Source of the DNA: Marinococcus halophilus
GTDB lineage: Bacteria > Bacillota > Bacilli > Bacillales > Marinococcaceae
Direction: 5' to 3'
Assembly (NCBI RefSeq): GCF_002265875.1
Contig: NZ_NPFA01000003.1
Location: 1 to 64,000, forward strand
DNA: 64,000 nt
The position numbers and the translations under genes are program-made. Below, one piece after another: positions 17,096 to 25,476 of the stretch (the first letter of the stretch is position 1; each line of letters starts with the position of its first letter). Below the pieces are notes generated by a model that was not told where the DNA came from, did no database searches, and worked only from the letters and a program-made list of their open reading frames with translations.

Positions 17096-17562
17096 TATAC
17101 ATTCTCCTGCTCTTTAATCCATTGTAGTAAATGGAAGGTACTCGTATTAACCAGTTCAAACACGTCTTTAAAATTATTCTCAAAATAAGGATCCGGCACG
17201 TCTTCGCCTGGGCGTTCCGGATGAAAATCCAACAGCTTCCATACCTTCCCGCTTCTTGCAGAAACCTGAAAGTCTTCAAGCATCTCAAGGTTCTGCTCAT
17301 CCATAGCCACAATATAATCGGCTTCTTCCCCGGCCCCCACGACCCGGGACCGCCCAGGGCCTGCAGGGACTCCGTGCTGTTTAAGAACACCGACTGTGCC
17401 TTCGTGCGGCGGCGCTCCTGCGTGCCAATCACCAAGCCCGGCTGAATCCACTATTATTTTATTCTCCATTCCCGCTTCCTGCAAATGCTTCTGAAAAAGA
17501 GCTTCTGCCATTGGCGAGCGGCAGATGTTTCCTAAACAGATAAATAACACCTTTACACTCAT
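17095..17562 (-). CDS. Low-molecular-weight protein-tyrosine-phosphatase family protein
   Basis: 155 residues. The phosphatase loop C-LGNIC-R (Cys9 to Arg15) is at the N-terminus and the general-acid Asp lies in VPDPYF near residue 123, so the enzyme should be active. The ATG at 17562 is preceded by GGAGAG. It directly precedes the fructosamine-kinase gene. In this setting it may act on sugar phosphates or phosphorylated glycation products rather than on protein tyrosine; that is a proposal from context. Confidence 0.9.
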   Translation of the reverse strand: MSVKVLFICLGNICRSPMAEALFQKHLQEAGMENKIIVDSAGLGDWHAGAPPHEGTVGVLKQHGVPAGPGRSRVVGAGEEADYIVAMDEQNLEMLEDFQVSARSGKVWKLLDFHPERPGEDVPDPYFENNFKDVFELVNTSTFHLLQWIKEQENV

Positions 17563-17574
17563 AGCTTCTCTCCT

Positions 17575-18012
17575 TTACCCATAGAGATGTATAATCATGC
17601 CTTTAATTTCCCCGGCCATGTCGAGAAGAGAGAGGGGCTTTTGTTCCTGCTGCAGCATCTGGTCTGTCATTTCCACTAATTTTTTATCAATTTTTTCAAT
17701 CAGCTGATGGGTTTTAAGCCTGCCGTCACTGCCAAAGGATCTTTCCTCATGCAGGTTCAATCCGTGGTCCTTCAGCTCCATGAGGATTTCGCGCACAAGA
17801 CGCTTATATTCTTTTAATTCCGGAATAGTCTGGTGCTCCATCAGGCGGCGCCCCTGCTGATCGAGCTGTTCGAGCATGATTCCCATTTGCCGGCTGAATG
17901 TTTTAGCCTGCTCGGTCTGCATCATTTCTGAAAATGGATTTTTTTCGGCTTTTCTTTCCTTTACGTTAGGCAGTGGTGCCTTTACATTCCCCTGAAGACG
18001 CTGAATATCCAA
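17575..18012 (-). CDS. YaaR family protein (DUF327)
   Basis: 145 residues, soluble and helical, matching the YaaR family of Bacillus: an N-terminal variable part with FSEMMQTEQAK, then the conserved YKRLVREILMEL and a closing IKGMIIHLYG. The function of YaaR is not established. The start is a TTG at 18012 behind GGGGGAAGG. It is 12 bases upstream of the phosphatase gene and 17 bases after the peptidase gene, so the four genes from 19157 to 16241 may form one operon. Confidence 0.85.
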   Translation of the reverse strand: MDIQRLQGNVKAPLPNVKERKAEKNPFSEMMQTEQAKTFSRQMGIMLEQLDQQGRRLMEHQTIPELKEYKRLVREILMELKDHGLNLHEERSFGSDGRLKTHQLIEKIDKKLVEMTDQMLQQEQKPLSLLDMAGEIKGMIIHLYG

Positions 18013-18029
18013 TCGTCCGCCTTCCCCCT

Positions 18030-19157
18030 TTATTCTTCTTCTGCCGGCTCCGTTACGATAGCCGCCATAAATGCTGGTACTTTTACAAATTCTCTAATAA
18101 GCAGGCGTTCTTCAGTAGTGTGTATATTTTCATAACCAACACCCAAATTGATCGTAGGAATACCGTAACTTGAAATTACGTTTGCATCACTCCCGCCACC
18201 GCTTCTTACGGTTCGAGGCTCCACATCAAGCCGGTGGGCAGCCTGGACGGCCCGCTGCACCACGTTGTCGGATTCTGCCAGCACATAGCCTTCATACATT
18301 GGCTGTATATCCACAGAAGCCTGTGCGTCCATTTCTTCGGCTGCTTCTTCGAAAGCCTCCCGCATCGCAGCTACCTGCCGGCTCAACTTATCTGGTTTAA
18401 AAGAGCGCGCTTCTGCAGAAATTACAACTTCATCGCACACGACGTTGGTCTGGGTGCCCCCGGCAAAGCTTCCAATATTAGCTGTGGTTTCTTCATCAAT
18501 TCGTCCGAGCGGCATTTTGGTTATTGCTTTAGAAGCGACACTGATGGCCGATATGCCTTTTTCAGGCTCCACTCCCGCATGCGCCTTTTTTCCGTAAATA
18601 GCAGCATGCATTTTCGTCTGGTACGGTGCAGCAGTGACAAGAGTACCTACAGGCCCGTCGCTGTCGAGCGCATAGCCCATATCAGCATGCACGAGACCCG
18701 TATCAAGATGTTTTGCTCCCACCAGTCCGGATTCCTCCCCGACTGTAATAATAAATTGAATATCGCCGTAGGAGGCCTCTTCTTCCTGAAGAACTTTTAC
18801 CATTTCCAGCATGGAAGCAATTCCTGCCTTATCATCTGCACCGAGAATGGTCTCTCCCATCGATACAATATAATCGTCCTGCACCTCTGGCTCAATGCCT
18901 TTCCCCGGTTCGACCGTATCCATGTGGGCGGTGAAATAAATCACCGGCTTTGTGCTGTCCGTGCCTTTCAGCGTACAGACCAGGTTTCCTGCTCCATGAC
19001 CGGTGAGGGATTTTGCATTATCTTCTTTCGTTTCAAGCCCCAGCTCCTGAAATTTCCGTTTAATGACATCGGCTATTTTGGCTTCGTGTTTCGTTTCCGA
19101 GTCAATTTGTACCAGTTCGATAAATTCCTGTATTAAACGTTCTTGATTTGCCATCAC
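18030..19157 (-). CDS. M20 family tripeptidase-like metallopeptidase (YqjE type)
   Basis: 375 residues of the PepT-like branch of the M20/M42 clan. Zinc ligands are visible: His78 in TAHMDTVEPG, Asp in GADDKAGIA, the catalytic Glu pair in VGEESGLVG, Asp in ALDSDGPVG, and the late His in YENIHTTEE. The lid domain lies at about 180-290. It is a cytoplasmic aminopeptidase on small peptides. The start is GTG 19157 or the adjacent ATG 19154; both are served by the same AAGGAG. Its neighbours, a Prli42-like ORF and a YqjA-like gene, are consistent with the Bacillus yqj region. Confidence 0.87.
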   Translation of the reverse strand: MMANQERLIQEFIELVQIDSETKHEAKIADVIKRKFQELGLETKEDNAKSLTGHGAGNLVCTLKGTDSTKPVIYFTAHMDTVEPGKGIEPEVQDDYIVSMGETILGADDKAGIASMLEMVKVLQEEEASYGDIQFIITVGEESGLVGAKHLDTGLVHADMGYALDSDGPVGTLVTAAPYQTKMHAAIYGKKAHAGVEPEKGISAISVASKAITKMPLGRIDEETTANIGSFAGGTQTNVVCDEVVISAEARSFKPDKLSRQVAAMREAFEEAAEEMDAQASVDIQPMYEGYVLAESDNVVQRAVQAAHRLDVEPRTVRSGGGSDANVISSYGIPTINLGVGYENIHTTEERLLIREFVKVPAFMAAIVTEPAEEE

Positions 19158-19256
19158 TATTATAACTCCTTTGCGGATTGCTTAGGTTTATTATATATTT
19201 TTTCGCCTGCTGTGTTATAATTTGAGCATTAGTTTCCATTGAAAGCGGGGGTTAGA

Positions 19257-19337
19257 ATGCAGAAAGTCATTATTTACATTATGATCTTTGCGCTTGTCGG
19301 CAGCAGCCTGTTAATGGGCGGAGCAGTAATGTTTTAA
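19257..19337 (+). CDS. Prli42-like stressosome-associated membrane micropeptide, 26 aa
   Basis: A 26-residue ORF from ATG 19257, with GCGGGGG upstream. It begins MQKVIIYIMIFALV and ends GGAVMF, a single membrane helix with a two-residue polar N-terminus. This matches the length and pattern of Prli42 (VVYIMLxAML...SMF), the peptide that tethers the stressosome to the membrane in Listeria and Bacillus. It is too short for routine gene callers. A bidirectional terminator follows. The identification rests on pattern recognition by eye. Confidence 0.68.
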   Translation: MQKVIIYIMIFALVGSSLLMGGAVMF

Positions 19338-19372
19338 ATCAATACCTCTGCTCTGCTTGTATGTATAGGAGG

Positions 19373-19415
19373 AAGCAGAACTTCCGGGCGCCCATGCCCG
19401 GGGTTCTGCTTTTTA
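19373..19415. terminator. Bidirectional terminator between the Prli42-like ORF and the YqjA-like gene
   Basis: AAGCAGAAC (19373-19381) and GTTCTGCTT (19403-19411) flank an inner CCGGGC/GCCCGG stem. Confidence 0.88.
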
Positions 19416-20429
19416 TTTATTCCTTCGTGCCTTCTGCCTGTTTAATCGCTTGCCCGATATGGTGTGCGTCCGCTTCGGGTCGGGTTTAAACATTTTTTTA
19501 ATGAGCAGGTATTCTTCAATTTCATACAAAATGTAAAATAAAGAAGATCGTATTTCGAATTCATGCCTCGTCTTTGGCAGCTCCATCTGCTGGATTTCAA
19601 GCTTCATCTCGTCAAGACGATATAAGAAATAGCCGGCAGTATTGCCCGGAGAGACGGCGTCGCTTAACTCATCCATATAATCAGCCATTTTATGCCCCTG
19701 GGGCACAGACTGGTCAATGGAAGAAATAAACGGCAAAATACTTTCGAGTACCGAAAACTGCTTTTCTCTCATGCGGAAGTAGTGGTAGAAGTAGTCATCA
19801 TCCCGGAGAAAATGATTGTCTATGTCCCGCAGAGCTTTTCCTTTAGCTTCATCAATAATTTTAGCTGCTTCCGAAAATTCCCCGCCGTCCCAGATGTTAT
19901 CTCCAAAGCGAAGGTAGTTTGCGTATTCCTCCCAGATTTTGCGGAAAGCGTCTTCGAGGCTTAACTGGTCCTGGGCCAGGCTTTTTTCACTGCTCGGCAT
20001 GTACAGGTTCATGATTAAAGCTACCCCGATACCGATAAAAATAATTGCCAGCTCGTTCATCCATATGCCTGCGCTCACCTGTCCCTCTGTATAAAGGTGC
20101 AGAACTATCACGCTGCTTGTAACGATTCCCCGGGCGGCATTAGCCGCTACGCTGAGTGGAATGCTGATCAGAAACAGCATCGCAACAGCCACTGGATTGT
20201 AGCCGATTAGTTCAAAAAATACACTCGCTACTCCCAGGCCGATCACGCAGGAGACGAGTCGTTCAATACTGACTGTCAGAGAGCCTCTTTTGGTCGTGGT
20301 AATACAAAGAATGGTAATGACGCCTGCCGATATGTAGTAATCGAGCTGCAGCAGCTGGGCAATGTATACGGATATAGCAGTACCTACTGCTGTCTTCAGC
20401 GTCCGATAGCCAATTCGGAATCTCCCCAT
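19413..20429 (-). CDS. Aromatic-acid exporter family (FUSC/YqjA-like) membrane protein
   Basis: 338 residues. The N-terminal half (about 1-145) has five to six hydrophobic helices, starting RIGYRTLKTAVGTAISVYIAQLL, which is the hallmark of the ArAE_1 family. The C-terminal half is soluble, helical and charged. Members are presumed efflux proteins; for the Firmicutes branch the substrate is unknown. The ATG at 20429 has AGAGAGG upstream. Confidence 0.83.
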   Translation of the reverse strand: MGRFRIGYRTLKTAVGTAISVYIAQLLQLDYYISAGVITILCITTTKRGSLTVSIERLVSCVIGLGVASVFFELIGYNPVAVAMLFLISIPLSVAANAARGIVTSSVIVLHLYTEGQVSAGIWMNELAIIFIGIGVALIMNLYMPSSEKSLAQDQLSLEDAFRKIWEEYANYLRFGDNIWDGGEFSEAAKIIDEAKGKALRDIDNHFLRDDDYFYHYFRMREKQFSVLESILPFISSIDQSVPQGHKMADYMDELSDAVSPGNTAGYFLYRLDEMKLEIQQMELPKTRHEFEIRSSLFYILYEIEEYLLIKKMFKPDPKRTHTISGKRLNRQKARRNK

Positions 20430-20555
20430 CTAAAAAACCTCTCTGTTTGTTCATTCGTATCTGTATTATATCGTAAACCCGGGCGCAGGGAAACTGACTA
20501 AGATGTTTCAGCCCTGGTCCTCTTGCACGCGCCCATTACATTCCAAACAGCATAT

Positions 20556-20583
20556 AAAAAAGCAAAGGAATAGCTCCTTTGCT
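20556..20583 (-). terminator. Terminator of tRNA-Arg
   Basis: AGCAAAGGA (20561-20569) pairs with TCCTTTGCT (20575-20583), with a T run on the minus strand, 16 bases after the tRNA. Confidence 0.85.
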
Positions 20584-20598
20584 CACACATTTATTCAT

Positions 20599-20673
20599 TG
20601 GTGCGCCTACCAGGACTCGAACCTGGAATGCGAGAACCGGAATCTCGAGTGATATCCCTTTCACCATAGGCGC
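20599..20673 (-). tRNA. tRNA-Arg (anticodon CCG)
   Basis: On the minus strand the acceptor stem is GCGCCTA/TAGGCGC with discriminator A and an encoded CCA. The anticodon stem CGAGA/TCTCG encloses the loop TTCCGGT, giving anticodon CCG for the Arg codon CGG. The T arm is CCAGG-TTCGAGT-CCTGG. It is a single tRNA with its own terminator. Confidence 0.95.
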
Positions 20674-20746
20674 TTTTGTCATATGTTTTAACAAGACAAT
20701 GAATACTATACCAATGAACGAATAGTAAAGTCAACCCATTTTTAAA

Positions 20747-21109
20747 TTATGTTTCTTCGGAAGAACCCTCCAGCATTTTTTCAAACTGGCCGTTGATATC
20801 TTCTTCACTGTAGCCTGCTTCCTGCAGCCGTTTAGTGAAATGCTGGGAATACACTTTGGAACGTTCATGCATCTTGCCGAACTTTTTTGCCTCCTGCTTT
20901 TTTTTCGTACGTTTCTGGCGGTCTTCGGAGTTGGACATGAGGCTTTCCGTAATAAATAAAGCTTTCCATACCTGCTCCTCTTCGTAGCCGGAGGCGTTTG
21001 TATCAAGCTCATCGATGACATTCTGGTAGTAATCGCGAAACTCATCATACGAAATTTCCTCGTCCATATTTAAGTATTCCTGAATTTTTTCATAATACGT
21101 TTGAATCAT
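20747..21109 (-). CDS. Hypothetical helical protein, 120 aa
   Basis: 120 residues, charged and helical without membrane segments, starting MIQTYYEKIQEYL. A Lys-rich middle (KRTKKKQEAKKF) is followed by a motif-like C-terminus (FTKRLQEAGYSEEDIN). The ATG is preceded by GGGCGGAG. It lies just upstream of tRNA-Arg on the same strand. I do not recognise the family. Confidence 0.65.
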   Translation of the reverse strand: MIQTYYEKIQEYLNMDEEISYDEFRDYYQNVIDELDTNASGYEEEQVWKALFITESLMSNSEDRQKRTKKKQEAKKFGKMHERSKVYSQHFTKRLQEAGYSEEDINGQFEKMLEGSSEET

Positions 21110-21279
21110 TTGTCTCCGCCCTTTTCATTTATGTAGTCCGACACAGTATACCATGAATCTAAACCTGAGCGTCAAGACGCCCCTGCTGTCTTTTCTTATT
21201 TTTGCAAATGACGTTTAAAGCAAAAGCGATGAAGGGAAGAACCCTTTATAGATCTTACACGAAGAAAGAGGGATAACAA

Positions 21280-21516
21280 ATGGCAGAAGTAACATTCAAA
21301 GCTAACATAGGCGAACCTCAGACAACAATCGCCTCCAACGGTAAAACCTTATGGTACAGCGTAACTAAAGAAGAAGGCCCGTCCACCAAAAGCAATGACT
21401 TTCGGGTTGGCTTTGAGACCTCTCAGGAATTCGAGCCCAAAACAAGCGAAATCGTGTTTCCGGATGTCGATACTACTGTAGAGCAGGACGGCAATATTTA
21501 TCATTTAGAAAAGTAA
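21280..21516 (+). CDS. Hypothetical protein, 78 aa
   Basis: 78 residues, probably beta-rich and soluble, starting MAEVTFKANIGEPQTT. It has no signal peptide or Cys. A GAAAGAGGG ribosome binding site precedes it and a good terminator follows, so it is likely expressed as a single gene. Family not recognised. Confidence 0.65.
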   Translation: MAEVTFKANIGEPQTTIASNGKTLWYSVTKEEGPSTKSNDFRVGFETSQEFEPKTSEIVFPDVDTTVEQDGNIYHLEK

Positions 21517-21524
21517 GTGCCATA

Positions 21525-21556
21525 GGCTCCTCGGCCAGAGAGGAGCTCTTTTTTTG
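21525..21556 (+). terminator. Terminator of the 78-aa gene
   Basis: GCTCCTC (21526-21532) pairs with GAGGAGC (21540-21546), followed by seven Ts. Confidence 0.85.
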
Positions 21557-21557
21557 C

Positions 21558-21584
21558 AAAAAAAAAGCGCCCCGGAGGGCACTT
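21558..21584 (-). terminator. Terminator of the bacilliredoxin gene
   Basis: A short GC stem (21566-21572 with 21577-21583, one G-U) is followed on the minus strand by a long T run. Confidence 0.78.
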
Positions 21585-21585
21585 A

Positions 21586-22014
21586 TTATTTTGCGCAGTA
21601 TTGATCGAAAGCTTCTTCGAGTTTTTGAACAACCTGAATCGGTTCATGGCCTTCGATTTCATGACGTTCCACCATACGAACGAGTTCGCCGTCTTTTAGG
21701 AGCCCAAATGACGGAGATGACGGTGGAAACCCTGTGAAATAAGAACGGGCCTGTTCTGTTGCTTCTTTGTCCTGACCTGCAAATACGGTAACAAGCCGGT
21801 CGGGCTTCGTATCATAATTCGTCATGTAAGCTGCTGCCGGACGGGCAATGCCTCCAGCACAGCCGCATACAGAGTTTACCATGACGAGCGTTGTGCCTTC
21901 TTTATTCAACACCTCATCGACTTCTTCAGGCGTACGGAGAGACTGGTAACCAGCTTCTTCGATTTCGTCTCGGGAAGCTTGTACTATATCATTGACGTAA
22001 AAATCAAAATTCAT
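21586..22014 (-). CDS. brxB: Bacilliredoxin BrxA/BrxB family protein
   Basis: 142 residues of the YphP/YqiW family, thioredoxin-fold enzymes that remove bacillithiol from S-bacillithiolated proteins. The CGC active site is Cys50-Gly-Cys52 in [10 protein letters not shown], and the conserved PPSSPSFGL segment follows near residue 100. In B. subtilis yqiW (brxB) lies next to the bkd operon, as here, so BrxB is preferred to its paralogue BrxA. The ATG at 22014 has AAGGAAAGG upstream. Confidence 0.87.
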   Translation of the reverse strand: MNFDFYVNDIVQASRDEIEEAGYQSLRTPEEVDEVLNKEGTTLVMVNSVCGCAGGIARPAAAYMTNYDTKPDRLVTVFAGQDKEATEQARSYFTGFPPSSPSFGLLKDGELVRMVERHEIEGHEPIQVVQKLEEAFDQYCAK

Positions 22015-22094
22015 TAAAATCCTTCCTTTCCTTCACCGAATACCTATATTGTAGCGGATAGGGAGAGAAAATCACAAGTGAGAAGCTCGAAAAG

Positions 22095-23108
22095 TTATTC
22101 ATTCAGTGCTTTTTCAAGATTATCGACATTCTGATTCATCAGCGAAACGTAGGTAGCCCCGTCAGCAACTTCTTCTTCACTGGCGGACTCAAGATTGTTT
22201 AACGTATAAACCTCCGCCCCGATTTCTTCCTGAAGAACATCCGTCGTATCGGATGGAATATTTTCTTCCACCATAATAGCATTCAGATCATTTTTTTCTG
22301 CTGTATCGATAATTTCATTGATTTCCTGCGTGGACGGCTCGCTCTGGGCATTCACTCCGTTAATAGCTATCTCTTCGAGTCCGTACCGTTCCTCCCAATA
22401 GCCGTAAGCTGCATGGGAAACGATAAATTGATCTTTGCTGCTTTCTTCTGCAAGAGTTTGGAATCGCTCGTTGATTTTATCGAGTTCTGCTGCCAGTTCC
22501 TCATAGTTTTCTTCATAAGCCTGCTCATGATCAGGATCTGCTTCAACGAGCTGTTCTTTAATTACAGTAGCCGCTTCCTTCGCCTGAACCGGATCGATCC
22601 ATATATGAGGATCTGTGCCCCCGTGATCATGGGCATGCTCTTCTTCACTGTGGCTTTCTTCTTCATGCTCTGCATGCTCTTCGTCGGTTTCCCCTTCTTC
22701 GTGGCTGTGGCCTTCTTCATGACTATGGCCTTCTTCTGCGCTTCCCACTGCTTCTGCCACCTTGGCTATCTGCACGTCCTGGTTGCCAATCGTGCTTTCC
22801 ACTTCGTCGGCAAAGCCTTCCATTCCGCTCCCGGTCATCACGAACAAGTCACCCTCTGCTATGTTTGTGAGCGTCTGCGGCGTCGGGTCGTATGTATGTG
22901 CATCCGAGCCCGCCGGTACAACGTTTTCTACTTTTACGTGCTCCCCGCCGATTTGCCTGGTGAAATCCTCCCAAGCAAAGAGCGTCGTATAAACTTCGAC
23001 CTTATTTTCATTTTCGGATCCCTGATCGCTTTGGTCATCTGCTGCTCCACAGGCACTTAAAGTAAAAAATGCTGCCCCAGCAGCTCCTAAAATAAAATGT
23101 TTTTTCAT
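22095..23108 (-). CDS. znuA: Zinc ABC transporter substrate-binding lipoprotein (ZnuA/AdcA type)
   Basis: 337 residues. A lipoprotein signal peptide ends with LSAC (Cys20). The fold is that of TroA/ZnuA cluster A-I proteins: His ligand in DAHTYDPTPQ, a long His/Glu/Asp-rich loop (about 125-165) typical of zinc rather than manganese binders, the His of DPHIWIDP, the His of VSHAAYGY, and the late VEENIPS. A Zur-type operator lies 17 bases upstream of the start. The permease and ATPase genes are not adjacent. It captures Zn2+ outside the membrane. Confidence 0.9.
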   Translation of the reverse strand: MKKHFILGAAGAAFFTLSACGAADDQSDQGSENENKVEVYTTLFAWEDFTRQIGGEHVKVENVVPAGSDAHTYDPTPQTLTNIAEGDLFVMTGSGMEGFADEVESTIGNQDVQIAKVAEAVGSAEEGHSHEEGHSHEEGETDEEHAEHEEESHSEEEHAHDHGGTDPHIWIDPVQAKEAATVIKEQLVEADPDHEQAYEENYEELAAELDKINERFQTLAEESSKDQFIVSHAAYGYWEERYGLEEIAINGVNAQSEPSTQEINEIIDTAEKNDLNAIMVEENIPSDTTDVLQEEIGAEVYTLNNLESASEEEVADGATYVSLMNQNVDNLEKALNE

Positions 23109-23124
23109 TATCGCACCTCTTCAT

Positions 23125-23137
23125 CGTAATGATTACG
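23125..23137 (-). promoter_or_regulatory. Zur box upstream of the zinc lipoprotein gene
   Basis: The perfect 13-base palindrome CGTAATGATTACG, with flanks AT and TTT, matches the core of the Bacillus Zur operator (TCGTAATnATTACGA). Located between promoter region and ribosome binding site, it should repress transcription when zinc is sufficient. Confidence 0.8.
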
Positions 23138-23207
23138 TTTTGTATGTATATTGATTTTAGCGCAGGGAAATAGTTTTGTAAATAAGAGTGATTCTTTTTT
23201 AAGCATG

Positions 23208-23238
23208 AAAAAAAGAGACTCCCTAAGGGGAAGCCTCT
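23208..23238 (-). terminator. Terminator of the bkd operon
   Basis: On the minus strand AGAGGC-TTCCCC pairs with GGGAGTCTCT and a T run follows, just after the E2 stop codon. Confidence 0.8.
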
Positions 23239-23239
23239 G

Positions 23240-24478
23240 TTAAATGTTTTCGGTCCCTTTATAATTTTCCAGCCGCTGCTTTAAATCGGCTAAAAACCGC
23301 CCGCACAGAAGACCGTCTAAAATACGGTGATCCAGGGAAAGACACAGGTTAACCATATAGCGTATTGCTATCATATCACCCTGCATAACAACCGGACGTT
23401 TAACAATTGATTCCACGGAAAGAATGGCGGCCTGTGGATGATTGATAATCGGCATGGACTGCACAGAGCCGAAAGATCCGGTATTATTCACCGTAAACGT
23501 TCCGCTTTTCATTTCTTCTGCTTTAATAGTTCCCTGGCGGACCTTGGTTGCCAGAGACTGCATGTCCCGGGCGAGACCACGGATATTTTTTTCATCTGCC
23601 CGTTTGATGACTGGCACGTAAAGAGCCTCCTCGCTGGCCACAGCCATCGAAAGGTTTACTTCCTTGCGCTGGATAATCCGGTCACCGTCCCAGGTGGAAT
23701 TAAGGCTTGGAAACAGCTGCAGGGATTCGGAGACAGCTTTCATGAAAAACGGCAGGTACGTAAGCGAAAAACCTTCTTTTTGCTTAAAGTCATCCTTCAC
23801 GCTGTTCCGGTACGCCACCAAATCCGTAACGTCTACTTCGATCATCGTCCAGGCATGGGGAATTTCCTGTTTGCTCTTCACCATGTTGTCTGCGATAGCT
23901 TTTCTTGCTCCAGTTACCGGAATAATTGTGTCACCTTCACGCTCCTCCTGATTTTCTGAAGGTTTCGTGGAATAGATAGGAAACGGTGAAGGCGCAGCTT
24001 CTTCCTGCTTGGTTTTTTCCGCACCTTCCCGGATCGCTTTTTCTACGTCTTTTTTTGTGACGCGTCCTTGTTTGCCGGAGCCTTCGATATTTTCAAGGCT
24101 CAGCCCGTTCTCCTGTGCGAGCCGCCACACCACCGGTGAATACCTCTTTTTCATCGATTTTTCTTCCTCCCCGCCTTCTTGTCCCGGGGCCGTTTCTGCA
24201 TAAGAAGCCGAAGCTTTTTCTACTATGTCCGGCTGCGTTTCTTCTGTTTCCATATAGCATATAAGCGTCCCCACAGCTACTGTTTCGTTTTCTTCAGCAA
24301 CGAGCTCGCTGATTTCTCCAGTATAAGAGCTGGGGATTTCTGCACTTACTTTATCTGACAGCACTTCTGCGATGGGGTCGTATTTTTTCACTTTATCTCC
24401 CGGCTTTACGAGCCACTGGGAAATCGTACCTTCTGTGACGCTTTCCCCAAGCTGCGGCATCGTTACTTCTTTGCGCAT
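23240..24478 (-). CDS. bkdB: Branched-chain 2-oxoacid dehydrogenase E2 (dihydrolipoamide acyltransferase)
   Basis: 412 residues. The lipoyl domain occupies about 1-80 with the lipoylated Lys43 in SDKVSAE. A peripheral-subunit-binding domain lies at about 113-150 (YSPVVWRLAQENG, GRVTKKDV), and the catalytic domain at about 185-412 has its active-site His in DHRILDG. Last gene of the lpdV-bkdAA-bkdAB-bkdB operon. It transfers branched acyl groups to CoA, giving primers for iso/anteiso fatty acids. Lipoylation would depend on the LipM encoded at 45666. Confidence 0.9.
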   Translation of the reverse strand: MRKEVTMPQLGESVTEGTISQWLVKPGDKVKKYDPIAEVLSDKVSAEIPSSYTGEISELVAEENETVAVGTLICYMETEETQPDIVEKASASYAETAPGQEGGEEEKSMKKRYSPVVWRLAQENGLSLENIEGSGKQGRVTKKDVEKAIREGAEKTKQEEAAPSPFPIYSTKPSENQEEREGDTIIPVTGARKAIADNMVKSKQEIPHAWTMIEVDVTDLVAYRNSVKDDFKQKEGFSLTYLPFFMKAVSESLQLFPSLNSTWDGDRIIQRKEVNLSMAVASEEALYVPVIKRADEKNIRGLARDMQSLATKVRQGTIKAEEMKSGTFTVNNTGSFGSVQSMPIINHPQAAILSVESIVKRPVVMQGDMIAIRYMVNLCLSLDHRILDGLLCGRFLADLKQRLENYKGTENI

Positions 24479-24491
24479 CCTTGATACCCTC

Positions 24492-25475
24492 CTAAAATTC
24501 CGCCAAATCTCTTATCGCCTTCGTGATTTTATCCGTATTCATTAAAAATTCTTTTTCAAGTGTCGGAGCGTAAGGCATGGCCGGCACATCGGGAGCTGCC
24601 AGCCTCCGGACCGGGGCGTCCAGGTCAAATAAGTTGTGTTCAGAAATGATTGCCGACACTTCACTCATAATGCTTCCCTCGAGGTTGTCCTCAGTGACAA
24701 GCAGTACCTTTCCTGTCTTAGCTGCTGCTTCTTTGACGGCTTCCCGGTCGACTGGATAAACGGTTCTTAGATCCAACAGATGCACATCTATGCCTTCGGC
24801 GGCAAGCGTATCAGCAGCCTGGCTGGCCAAATGCACACAAAGGCCGTATGTAATCACGGTGACATCCGTGCCTTCACGTTTGACTGCCGCTTTACCGAGT
24901 GGTACGGTGTAATCTTCTTCCGGCACCTCGTCCTTGAGCATTCGGTACGCACGCTTATGCTCGAAAAACAGCACTGGATCGTTGTCCCTGATGGACGCCT
25001 TCAGCAGTCCTTTTGCATCGTACGGCGTGGACGGAATCACTACTTTCAGGCCCGGCGTATTGGCAAACAGCGCCTCCACTGACTGCGAATGATAGAGGGC
25101 GCCGTGCACTCCGCCGCCAAACGGCGCCCGGATGGTGAGCGGACAGTACCAGTCATTATTAGAGCGATAGCGGATTTTGGCTGCTTCAGAAACAATTTGG
25201 TTTACTGCAGGCATAATAAAATCTGCAAACTGCATTTCTGCTACCGGGCGGAGGCCGTACATCGCTGCCCCTATGCCTACTCCGGCGATCGCTGATTCAG
25301 AGAGCGGCGTGTCGATAACGCGTTCGTCGCCGTACGTGCTGTGCAATTCTTCGGTCGCACGGAACACCCCGCCCTTCAGACCGACATCCTCGCCCAGGAC
25401 AAACACGTTCTCATCCCGCGCCATTTCTTCTTTCATCGCTGTATTGATTGCCTGAATATAAGACATGACTGCCAT
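24492..25475 (-). CDS. bkdAB: Branched-chain 2-oxoacid dehydrogenase E1 beta subunit
   Basis: 327 residues from the ATG at 25475 (MAVMSYIQAIN), preceded by AGAAGGGA; an upstream in-frame start lies inside bkdAA and is rejected. It has the transketolase-type pyrimidine-binding domain (GEDVGLKGGVFRAT, DTPLSESAIAGVGIG, EMQFADF) and the C-terminal domain with DLRTVYPVD. It forms the alpha2beta2 E1 with the preceding gene. Spacing to bkdB is 13 bases. Confidence 0.92.
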   Translation of the reverse strand: MAVMSYIQAINTAMKEEMARDENVFVLGEDVGLKGGVFRATEELHSTYGDERVIDTPLSESAIAGVGIGAAMYGLRPVAEMQFADFIMPAVNQIVSEAAKIRYRSNNDWYCPLTIRAPFGGGVHGALYHSQSVEALFANTPGLKVVIPSTPYDAKGLLKASIRDNDPVLFFEHKRAYRMLKDEVPEEDYTVPLGKAAVKREGTDVTVITYGLCVHLASQAADTLAAEGIDVHLLDLRTVYPVDREAVKEAAAKTGKVLLVTEDNLEGSIMSEVSAIISEHNLFDLDAPVRRLAAPDVPAMPYAPTLEKEFLMNTDKITKAIRDLAEF

Positions 25476-25476
25476 A

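Noticed and set aside
18234-19136. 300-residue open frame antisense to the M20 peptidase gene
   Set aside because: The minus-strand frame has all catalytic motifs of the family; the opposite frame is Cys/His/Phe-rich shadow sequence.
22413-23060. 215-residue open frame antisense to the zinc lipoprotein gene
   Set aside because: It mirrors the codon structure of the real gene and is rich in Cys and Phe with no start signal.
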